A stretch of 64,000 bases of DNA, taken from assembly GCA_002335605.1 (NCBI GenBank), contig BEDY01000001.1, positions 620,001 through 684,000 of the forward strand, read 5' to 3'. A program made the position numbers and the translations under genes. The stretch comes from Prillingera fragicola (Eukaryota > Basidiomycota > Tremellomycetes > Trichosporonales > Trichosporonaceae). The notes under the pieces were generated by a model. That model was not told the DNA's origin. It saw only the letters and a program-made list of their open reading frames with translations, and did no database searches. This document shows, piece after piece, positions 32,793-42,445 of the stretch; position 1 is the first letter of the stretch; every line of letters begins with the position of its first letter.

Positions 32793-35738
32793 TCATATGC
32801 AGGCGTGATCGAATCGCTCTCCCAGCTGGGGGCTCTGTTGCGCGTGTCGCGGCATGGCAGGCCAGAGCATGTGCAGCTCAGAATCGTTGCTTGCCCCCGT
32901 ATGCGCCGCCGCCACAGGCTGACCAGCTCGCACGAGCTGCGGCATCTCCACGACCGGCACCCTAGGACGGGGTGGGTAGGTGTTACAGCTGCTCCAGTCT
33001 GCGCTCGAATCCGCCGAGCGGACACCGTGCGGCTCAGGCGAGCCCGAGGTAGTGTAGCCAGTGCGCTGGCGCATGAGAAATTCTGCGACGGAATCGAGCT
33101 CGTCGAGGTCGTCCGCTACGCGCGCGTCGCGGGGCTGGGGGGCTGAGGGTGCGGGTGACTGCCAGGCCCTGTGGGTCGCTGAGAGCTGTGACGGTGTGTG
33201 TGGATGGGCACCAAAGTCACGCGCGTTGAGGGAAGGTAACTCGCTGTCGCGCCATGGATGGCCAGCGCTCTCTTCATCCACAGACGCGGCCCTCTTCTTT
33301 GCAGGGCGAGCGCGCGTCTTGAGGACAAGATCGCGAAGGCCGCCCTTGCTCCGGTCTTCGCGGAAGGGGTTCCAGCGCGAGATGTAGCCCATTGTCGAGA
33401 GCCGTTTTGCAATGGCATCGTCGTTGAGCGTCTGTGCAAACTTGGCCGTGGCGGCGCGTGTCTTTGCACGTTCACGCCTAACATACCACCAGGCCACGAG
33501 TACTAGGACAAGGAGAGTCACAGGAATCATGACGAGCACGAGGAGCTTGTCGTTGCGCTGGCGGACCACCAGGAATGTGGAAAGACAAGCCCCGAGAGCA
33601 GTGGCAAAGGGACCACTGCACTTTGCCTCGGAGCACATTCCAGACTTGAGGACAAAGTTCTCGGGGCAGGCTGTGCACTGCCAAGGACCTAGGCAGGCGG
33701 TACACCTGTCGCCACACGATTCGCAGGTACCCGACGACGCAAGGTACTCTCCTTTCGGGCAGTAGCTGAGACACTGGCCTTTGGAGAGCACTGGCCGATT
33801 GGCGGGACACGTCAGGCAGGCGCCTGCATCGCCTGCTGCAGAGCAGGTGGTGCAGTCTGGGTGACAGGTGGTGCAGGCACCGTTGCCGGCGATCGTGTTG
33901 GTAGGGCATGTCGGTACGCAGACTCCACCGCTGGCAAACCCAGACATGCAGCTTGTGCAATGGTTGGCGTCACCGACGCATGTCCGACACTGAGGATCGC
34001 AGTCCATAAAGTTAACGGCGTTGTAGGGGTGAGCTTACCTTTGCAAGTCCCATTAGCTCCAGTTCCAGATAGCGCAAATGTGCCCGAGGGACAAGCTGCT
34101 ACACACTCGTAGCCGCTCAGCATGTACCCTTCCTGGCACGAGGTGCATAACGGCTTGAACCCGGCGGCCATGTGGAAACTGGGAATGTAGCAGTCGGCAC
34201 AGGCCGAGGGACACGCTGCACTATCAGCACAGTTCAACTGCAAGGCTTACAGTCGCATCGGAATCGTGACTTGTCGGTGTTGACGACGTAAGTTCCGGTA
34301 AGGCCCTTGAGGGCGGCGAGATGAGTATCACACACTCCTGTATTGGGATCGTACCCCACGCATGTACCGTTGAAGTCCCACTGTGGTGGAGCACAGTAGC
34401 AGTCGGCCAGCGCGGGGCCGCTGCACGAGATGCAACCGGCAAAGCATCAATGTCGTCAGCTTTGTATTCTGACTGTGAACGCTTACTGTTCACACTGATA
34501 AGAGACCAGACTGAAGTACTGCCCAGTGCCACAATCGCGTTCTTTACATCGCGGTGTTTGCTCGCTGGACAAGTACTGGCCGCTCATGCAATCATTGCAG
34601 CTGGGCTCGGTGTTACCGTCTTTCAATGTGCAACCAGTACACCCACTCGGGCAGACTCAAATGTCAGCAAGGAGACATCACTGGCGCGTACATACCTCGG
34701 CATTCGCCTATCTTGTCCTGATAGAAGCCCGGTGCGCAAGTGTTACAGAGCTGGCCTGTCGGGGAGGACGTGGTGGCCCATCCAGCAGCACACCTGCATT
34801 CAGACTTGGAGTCGCAGTTATCTGGGGCTCGGCATGTGTTTGGAGCATAACATGTTCCGTGCAAGCAGTTGCAAGCTAAGGTCAGCACTAGTGCCACATC
34901 GACACTCACTTTCGAGGGACGTAGAGGCAGTTCCGAGACATTCCCCTGTGCCATGAAGTCCTTCATCACAGCTTGAGCAGCCAGAAGGGCAGGCTATGGG
35001 TCAGAGATAAGAGCACACTTGCTAGCTTACCTTGGCACGACGCCCCCCAGAAGCCTTTCGCGCAACTATCGCATTTGGTGCCAACCCAGCCAGTGTCGCA
35101 GGTGCACGTGCCGTTCGAGTTATCCACAGACGGCGTGCATGACCCGTGAGAGGTGCATGGAGGATTGCAGAGAGCTGCAAGATCAGCATCCGGGATCCGT
35201 AAGCTGCCTACCAGAGGCAAAGGTCACGACATAGTCGCTTGACGGCATCTGCCTGATATCCGGGATCGCTCCCCACACGGCCTGCCCTGGCTTGAGCAGA
35301 CCATACCAACCCTCTGGAAGATAGGCGCTTGACCAGCCCCTGACTGGTGATTGAGACTCGTACACCTGGGCAACGCCCGCGTAGAGCACCGCGCTGAATG
35401 TGACCGGCCGAGACGGCAGGCTGACGAGCACACTGCCTCCTGAGGTTGTGATGGATTGATTCGCATAGGACAACAGATCGAGAACTTTGCTGCCATATAG
35501 TCCCGGTATGACTTGAGTTTGCCTTGTTGAATCGAAGGCCAGAACTATCCAAGGTCAGAGATCAGACTTCCTGACAACTCACTCTTTGAAGCTGACACGC
35601 CTTTGAGACACTCGTTCGGCGTGCAGACCTCTGACGCTCTTGCTGTAGTAACATTAGCTGATACTCTAGTCCTTCAGTGTTAAGCCCACCTAGTGACGTT
35701 GCTAGGGCAAGTGTGGTTGCCACGAGAGCTTCTAACAT
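32793..35738 (-). CDS. Receptor-like membrane protein with EGF and furin-type cysteine-rich repeats
   Basis: Exons on the minus strand: 35738-35690, 35642-35583, 35544-35212, 35174-35031, 34993-34910, 34875-34696, 34655-34487, 34420-34251, 34215-34039, 34003-32793; 858 residues if all are joined. Residues 1-19 are a signal peptide (MLEALVATTLALATSL). A beta-rich domain is followed by an EGF-like module (NPPCTSHGSC...GTCTCDTGWVG), about ten furin/growth-factor-receptor type Cys repeats (CPSGCSSCDEGLHGTGEC; CRTCVGDANHCTSC), one membrane span at about 608-631 (LLVLVMIPVTLLVLVLVAWW) and a 228-residue Ser/Pro-rich cytoplasmic tail without a kinase. Ligand and role are unknown. The last intron (34038-34004) ends in GG, not AG; see findings. 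Convergent with NNF1 (92 bases) and divergent from the LRR gene. Confidence 0.78.
34004..34038 (-). other. Intron with non-AG acceptor in the receptor-like gene
   Basis: Donor GTAAGC, branch-like GTTAAC and length 35 bases fit this genome's introns, but the only junction that keeps the frame ends in TATGG. The nearest downstream AG (CCTCAG) shifts the frame and meets a stop codon within a few residues. Confidence 0.6.
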
Positions 35739-36106
35739 GGTGAGCGATGTGAGTAATGATGAGTGGCAACACTGTATGTGATGAATGAGTTGCTCAATGT
35801 TGTGATGAGGTGTAGCCCCCTTGCTACCTCATAGCTGTGTGTCGCCATTGTCTATAAGCTTCTTCTTCTTCAAGACATTTACTGGAAGCGATGGTGATGA
35901 CAAGTACAATAGAGACAACCTCGTCTGTCCGGCAACGACGGTCACTGGTGGGACGTCCGGTGCCTGAGGGGGCTGATAGCGCGAGGTTTCCCACGGTAGT
36001 CTCCCTCTCCTGGCGTCATGTGTTGTGGTCTGGTGGGTTGGTTCGGCCGCATGCAACTGCCTCTTGTGGACAACTCTTTCACTACTTCACCCCCAACCAT
36101 CATCAA
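35739..36106. promoter_or_regulatory. Divergent promoter, receptor-like / LRR genes
   Basis: These 368 bases separate two divergent starts. A stretch of CTTCTTCTTCTTC lies near 35862-35873. No named binding motif was recognised. Confidence 0.4.
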
Positions 36107-38347
36107 ATGGCAACCTTCGCGGCTCACGGCGGCCACAACAGCGAGCCGGCACCGGTATCGGGGCGAGAATATCTCATCAAGCTCCGCAAGTACCTCGGCG
36201 CCAACCTCTCTCGCCTAGCCCCCGCCCCGCCACCACGGGGTAAGCCGAGGGACGCTTCATGGTTGCAACAATCGTACACAGTCTTCACCCTCGGGCTTGA
36301 CCCCAACTCGGCACCCTTGAGTCGCAATGTCAAGATTCCGTTGACACTGGGCTTTGGCACGCCATCTGTGCCACCGAACAAGCTAGCCAAGCCGGTCCTG
36401 CTGCGCCTGCCGCCCGACAAGCTGTTGTACTTGCTCTTGCGCTGGCAGTCTCTGCCTCAGCAGCTTAATCATGTCGGCCATACAGACGTACCAGTGCCGG
36501 AGGGTGTTGCTGTGTCTGCGCGGGGAGCAAGAGCAGCTCAGCGAGGCAGCAGGGTTGATGGTGACGTCGACAGCGTGCGCAGTTGGGTGGGGAGTATACG
36601 AAGTGTGAGCATGCGGCCCAACACCGAAGGAGGAGGCGGTTTCGGATGGTGGTCCAAGCCAAAGACAGTGGAAGAGGGTGAGTGATTGGCATGAGGCTGG
36701 CTCTAATCAAATAGACAAGCTTCTCCTCGAGCTATACAGCATTTTCAACGCGTTGCCAGCGCTGCTGATCCACCCGCCGTTCTCCACAGATCCACAGGTG
36801 TCAGAACTACTGGATGCAGGAGGGTACACTTCGCTTGGCGGCGTTGATGTGCGGGTACCTCTGGACGTTATGCGGAACCTCCAAATGTGAGTGACTCAAG
36901 GGCTACGGCGCTGACAGATAGTCTTGAGCTCGATGCCTTCGACCCCCGCGGCTTGCTGGTTCCAGTCGTGCCGATGCTCCACAGCTTGACTGTGCGTGAC
37001 GTTGAGGACGCTGACGACTGGCTACCCGAGCTGCTCGTCGATGGACCGTTGGACGTGGACCACCCCAAGGTTCGCTTCCCCAATCTCCAATATCTCTCGC
37101 TGCATCACACATCTTTGCTGTCCTTTCCCTCCGTGCCTCTCACATCGCTCACCCATCTCGACCTCTCGCACAACGAGCTGAACGCTATTCCGGAGGCTCT
37201 CTCGCAAATGCACAGCCTGGTATCGCTCAATCTATCATCGAATGTCATTACGTCTGTGCGCAACGCTTCGACCACCTTAGGCAACATTCACTCGATCAAC
37301 CTCTCACATAACCGAATCGACTGTCTTGTCGGCCTGGATCGTGTGTTGGGGTTGCGGCGCGTAGACGTCCGCGACAATCTGCTTTTGGAACCAGGAGAGG
37401 TCGGGCGTCTGGCCGTGGTCCCTCAAGTGGAGGCCATCTGGGCCGCCGAGAACCCACTATCCGAGGTGGAGGACTGGCGCGTTGAGATTGCTGCTACGTT
37501 TGCGGGCGAGGGCCAGGACGTCCTTCTCGACGACACACCACTGTCATGGACCGAGCAGCGCCGTGTTGAGGCTCTCCTCTCAGCGCGGGGCAAGGCCAAG
37601 ACTCAACGCCAGCCGATGCACCACAAGGCCGCTCCTCCTCCAAAGCCCGAGGGCCTGGCCCCGCCGTCACCAGCCCGCGCAGGACCGGCTCACGGCCCTA
37701 TACCAGTCACACGCGCGATCAGCCCCAAGCCGTCGCCTGCCAAGGTTGCGCCCAAGAAGCGTCCCAAGCGCCGTGTCGTCAACCTCGACGATGGACCAGT
37801 GTCTCCCACCTTCTTGTCACCCAACACTATCCCTTCACCCGAACCGACATCCTCGCCATCGCCGTTGACCGTGGCATCGCCTGTTCTTGGTGCGCCCCCC
37901 TCGCCCAAACCCGCATCGGTCAAGGCTCCTTCATTGAAAGCACCATCGTTGAAAGCACCATCTGTCAAGGCACCGTCAGTGAAGGCATCCTCGCCCATTG
38001 CTGCATCACCAGCACGCGTCGCGTCGCCACATGCTGTTGCCTCACCAGAGAAACCTGCCTCACCTGAGCCAAAGGCAGCAGCACCCCAGCCTATCAAGGT
38101 GCTCTCTCCGAAGCCTGTCAAGGCTTCGTCAGCAGCGCTTATCAAGGAGGAGCCCGTGGCGAAGGCTGCCTTGTCCGATCCCGCCGCACCCACCGACGCC
38201 AACGCCAACGCCAACGCCAACGCCGACGAGCCGGCCAGTGAGCCCGCGCCCAACTTCCCCACCTCTGAGGCGGCACCTGAACCCAAGGCGAGCAAGCCTT
38301 TGAAGAAGAAGAAGAAGAACAAGCGCAAAGCTAACGGCGCGAAGTAG
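36107..38347 (+). CDS. Leucine-rich-repeat protein with Lys/Pro/Ala-rich tail
   Basis: Exons: 36107-36677, 36715-36886, 36922-38347; 722 residues. No signal peptide or membrane segment, so probably cytosolic. The N-terminal part (GREYLIKLRKYLGANLSRLA) resembles no domain I can name. The middle has at least four leucine-rich repeats, for example FPNLQYLSLHHTSLLSFP, LTHLDLSHNELNAIPEAL, LVSLNLSSNVITSV and IHSINLSHNRIDCLVGL, closing with an LRR cap (NPLSEVEDWRVEI). The tail is disordered and contains KAPSLKAPSLKAPSVKAPSV repeats, an NANANANA run and a basic end KKKKKNKRKANGAK. LRRs of this type usually bind another protein, but the partner is not evident. Confidence 0.85.
37919..37986 (+). repeat. 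In-frame 15-base tandem repeat, about 4 copies
   Basis: Copies of a 15-base unit coding Lys-Ala-Pro-Ser-(Leu/Val) lie in tandem, with single-base differences. A second small repeat of AACGCC units (Asn-Ala) lies at about 38200-38223. Both are within the disordered tail of the LRR protein. Confidence 0.85.
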
Positions 38348-39222
38348 GCGCCGTCGACGGACAATGACGGGCGCGGGGCGGGGCGTGACGAGGCACTGGG
38401 GCCACTGGAGACGATAGCGACGTTTTATCTACGAGCAGAGCTCTTGTCATCTGCACGAACATCTAGTCCTACTTCGTAGTTGAGCTGTCGCGGCGGTGTT
38501 GTACGCATGCATTGCAGACATACTAGAACGCTGTGAGACTGGCACGGAGTAGCACCACACCCCCCACACGACGCAAGCCTAAGGGCGGCCTCTCCTCGGA
38601 ACGCGCACGACTCGTCACAAGCCCAGATCTGCTCGAGAACAAAGGTCCAATCCCGATATACCGCCCCGACAAAGCCATTTCGGCGCCCAAGCTCTCTCTC
38701 ACGCCCGACGCAGATTGCCCACTAAGGCCCACCGGCCCGGCAGCTCCGCAACGGCCCACGACTCCAATGCTGTCTTCCAGGCTCGACAAAAGGCCCATAG
38801 CACTCGGGACATGGGGTGGTTTGTGCGACGTGTGTCGGATCAACGAGGCTGAGTCGCCCGTGGCGGCGCCACCGCCCACCGCCCAGGTATGATGTCGATG
38901 TGGAGGAATGGGGCGTTTTTGTCGGGTTTGTTGTCAGACCGAGCTCGGTTTTTTGATTTGTGAGTAGTTTTGGAGCAAGGTGGTCGGAGAAGGAACAATG
39001 GCATTGAATGGGTGTAGCTACAGTGTCAAAGGTTACGTGCAATGTTTGTGGTGTGTGAAGTAGAGTCGTAAGGAGAACCCGATGGTGATTATGTACAGCA
39101 TTAATTGGGCGTGAGACTGAGCAAGCGTACGGCCAAGAAAAAGAAAGCGATACTCCAGCGGTAGATAAGGCAAGGGGAGCAGACAAGCAGGATACTAGCT
39201 CATGACACAAGAGTGGCACAGC
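38348..39222. other. Intergenic region, LRR gene to unknown Ser/Pro gene, with possible orphan exon
   Basis: This 875-base region lies between convergent genes. Its middle contains a plus-strand frame with coding-like codon use (38527-38892), annotated separately; the rest shows nothing recognisable. Confidence 0.45.
38527..38892 (+). CDS. Possible small plus-strand coding exon, unknown
   Basis: The frame is open from just after an in-frame TAG at 38524 to a stop at 38890-38892 and contains no suitable ATG near its start. Third positions are mostly G/C, and residues such as LVTSPDLLENKGPIPIYRP and WGGLCDVCRINEAESP look protein-like, with a C-x2-C pair. A possible acceptor (CATACTAG) lies at 38526, so it may be the second exon of a short gene whose first exon I cannot place, or a non-functional remnant. 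The reverse strand is also open here and cannot be fully excluded. Confidence 0.33.
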   Translation, partial: NAVRLARSSTTPPTRRKPKGGLSSERARLVTSPDLLENKGPIPIYRPDKAISAPKLSLTPDADCPLRPTGPAAPQRPTTPMLSSRLDKRPIALGTWGGLCDVCRINEAESPVAAPPPTAQV

Positions 39223-41518
39223 CTACACCTTCGCAGTCATCCAACTGACGCGCTTCGACTCGTGCCGCCGCTCAATGTAGGACGCCATCTGACCGGCCAG
39301 GGGCGAAGGCTCATCGTCCTCACTCCCTGCAGCGGTAGTCGGAGTCGGGGGCTCAAACCACGAGTGCTCTGGCTCCTCCACTGCACCACGGAGAAGCTGG
39401 CGGTTGATCTCGTACTCTGGCGTGAGGTTTGGGATGACTTTCTGTCCAGTCGGCTGGGGCGAGATCACGCGAACGCCAGGCGTACCCGGGGAATGCCAGG
39501 CGAAGGTGGAGGCCGAGGAGACCTTAGAGTCGGAGCGCTGGTGCCCGCGTTCCCAGGTGTCGTCGTCCTTGGTGGGGGACAGCTCAAGCATGGCTGACGG
39601 AGAAGACCAAGGAGGGGATTTCGCCCACAGGGGCCACTCGTCAGAGTCGTCCTGGGAGAGCGCCGGGGTAGACTGACCCGGCAGATCCTGGGGGAGCACG
39701 CCTGGTGACTCGGGCAGTGGAGACTCTGGCAGCGTGTACAGCGGGCTACTTGAGTTCGTTGTGCGACTGCGCGTGATTTCACGTTCGAGAAGGAACATGA
39801 GACTATCGCGCGAGTCAACGCTCTCGGGAAACGTGTCGTACCTGCTGAACTCGCGGTCAGCGACCTCTGGGACATCTGGGAGCTTTGGAGGTCCTCGAGC
39901 GTCACGAGAGGTCGAGGCAGCATAGTGGGCGTCGGTCCACATGGGAGTGAGGGAAGCATTGAACTCCGCTAGCGTGTACGGTGTGCGCTTTGAGGCCACC
40001 CTTGATAACATGGCGTTCGAGTATAACTCGCCGTTTGCCTGCTGTGTCGCCCAGTCGTTGTAGCTGTACCGCTTTGGCTCCTCCGAAACTGGTCCCGAGT
40101 GCGTGATTGTTGACGAAAGCAAGGACTTGCGGGCGTTGCTAGTGGGCACGGCCGGCAGAGGCCGCTCATAGATTGGACCCGGTGGGTATATCGTTACGTA
40201 CTCAAAGTGAATACCTGGTTCAGGTCTGATCTTGGGTTGGAGGTACTCCACCGCTGGCGGAGCTGATAAGGGATGCTCCGAGCGGCGACGGCCCAAGGAA
40301 CCTTCTGGGGAGGTGGCAAATGGATGTCCGCTGGCCACCACGGGCTGAGCGCCTCTGGAAGGCCCAGGCGGCGACGGCGCCTTTCGAGGGGAGCCGAACA
40401 TATCCGCAAAGTCAGGAGCCTCCGACATCTGAGTATGCGTGTCGGTCGCGGACTGTGGCGAACGCTTCACATTCCACGTTGCAGCCGGAGCTAGAGGAGC
40501 TGACTGGGCTCTGCCTGAACCGCGTTGGGTAAAGTACCAGTCGTCACCAGTGTCGAAAGAAGTGACTTGCGTAGGACGGGCTTGACCATCAACCCATCCA
40601 AAGCTGTCCTCGTCTTGTACGTCAAACCATAGGTCCTTGCCGTTCTTGTCCTGCCGAACGTGCACGGAGTTGCGTCGGGCACTACGAGCGGTCAACCGTG
40701 CAAGCGTCTCGTCCTCGACCGACTTCTTGCGGTTCTTGGGTAAAACACTCTTCATCGTCTTGGCTAGCTTCTCGGTGCGTGATGGCGGCTTCTGAAACTC
40801 GTGTGTGCCGAGAATGGCTCGAGCCTTGGCGTTGGCTGTACCGAGCTCGGCGTCGGCGGCGCTTGTGGAACCTGCGTGAGAGCGTCGAGGCGATGATCTC
40901 GCTATGAAGTCACTCCCTTGCCCGGACGACACAGGAGTTCTCAGCCCAGTCTCGGCGTACGTGGGCCAAAATTCCGAGGCATGAGGGCTGGATACTGGGC
41001 GAGATTCGACATGGTGGGGAGTGTGCAGGCTGTTGTGCTCTGAGAGTGGCCGGGGTCGGTCATGTGTAGAGGGGAAGCTGCCCAAGCGTTGGTGGCGGGA
41101 CTCTGGGGTACCAATTATAGGTGAGGATGGTCGATCATGCACCCCAGATGAGCTTAGGCTGCGAGAGCGCTCAGAGTCGTGCCAGTATGACGGCGGTGAG
41201 TTGTCTGACGTAGCCACCTGGCGCATTGACGTTGAGGAAAGGGAATCCCTAATCTCATCTAGCGATCAGTATAGCTGACGAACAAAGGCACATACCATCA
41301 ATGGACCGCTTCTGGATAAAAAGGGGACGGGTGGCGTCTGTGTCAAAGGACTGTAGACCAGGGGATGGACGCTCAGCAGAGAAGTCGAGGTAGCCATCCT
41401 GAGCATCGTCTTCCTCGTCCAGTGGAGCTGACAAGCCATTGCTTGTTGCGGGACGACGCCTGAGCGAGTGGTAGTCGACTTCCCCAGCTTCCAGACTGGC
41501 GGCAAACGATGGAGCCAT
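39223..41518 (-). CDS. Large Ser/Pro-rich protein of unknown function
   Basis: Exons on the minus strand: 41518-41296 and 41258-39223; 752 residues. The start MAPSFAASLEAGEVDYHSLR is followed by a disordered, Ser/Pro/Arg-rich body without membrane segments or a known domain. More ordered blocks are SRTEKLAKTMKSVLPKNRKK, HVRQDKNGKDLWFDVQDEDS, YVTIYPPGPIYERPLPAVPT and the C-terminal PLAGQMASYIERRHESKRVS. Many SP/TP and RxxS sites suggest regulation by phosphorylation. It may be a basidiomycete-specific scaffold or cortex protein, but I do not recognise a family. The gene is certain from its long spliced frame. Confidence 0.8.
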
Positions 41519-42445
41519 AATTGTGGGACGGCGATGGACTGGTATTGAGCAATACTTAAACGAAGACAGATGTAAGTGACTGAGAGATGTTGTGGATGAT
41601 GCCAGTCCAGGTGTTGTGGTGAGAGATAGAGATGACGAAAGACATGGGGCGTACGACAAAGAGGAATGCCAGTTGACAACCCCAATGTCAGACTTTAAGT
41701 CAGTGCAAGAGAGACACAAACGCGCTAGCAGCTCGGGGGGCGAGAGTTCCCTCATGGGAAAGGAGGCCGCTCGGGTGGCGACTGACCTGTTTATTGTCAG
41801 AGCCGCGCGCGGCGGCCATCTCAGCGCGACATACACCAGCCTATCGCGCGGCAACTGCGGGCAGGGGGTGGCTTTGGACCTGTTGGCCCAGCCTTTCTCG
41901 CACGTGTAGGACATGGCCTATGCTCACGGAGAACAGCCCTGAAAGATTGGTATCTTGTATGTTGAACATCCATACAATTCAGAGGCCAGCAGGGAAGAGA
42001 TCCCCACTTGCAGCCACTTTGGTCATCGGCGTCTGAGCGTTGACCAGATGAGGCATTGCCGGCGCATTTGCGGTGCGCACGGGCCGTGTTTCTCTGTGGA
42101 TTAGAAGCATCGATGTCCCAGCGTGAGTCCCCAAAATGAGGTGACGAATCGACGGGGGCTTGCAGAGGAGAATGACGATTGTGCGACACCAGCGGGCAAA
42201 AGAGGTCTGGACAATGGAGAAGCACCAACAGCAGAGATCCTGCTTCGGTGGACAGTCGCCCTCCACTCTGTCCGGATTTGATTCCGTCTGCTGCCACGTG
42301 TTGACGACGGATTCAAATCTCGCTGTGACGCGCTGATGCCCCAGGGGCAATGCCACGCCAATGGAGAGTTGGCTGCAACATCGACATGGCAGCGCCATTC
42401 ATGGGTTGAACTTGCATAGCTCTCACTCCTTTCCACTCTTCACAC
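41519..42445. promoter_or_regulatory. Long divergent promoter, unknown Ser/Pro gene / USO1
   Basis: These 927 bases lie between two divergent starts. Short open frames on both strands have no coding character. Nothing else was recognised. Confidence 0.4.

Noticed and set aside
32793..34007. Separate gene starting at the ATG at 34007 for the membrane part of the receptor-like protein
   Set aside because: It would begin mid-repeat without a signal peptide although its cysteine repeats must be extracellular, and a donor and branch site directly precede it.
38523..38879. Minus-strand frame opposite the orphan plus-strand exon
   Set aside because: No ATG, Gly/Ala/Leu-biased reading; plus-strand codon use is more convincing, though not proven.
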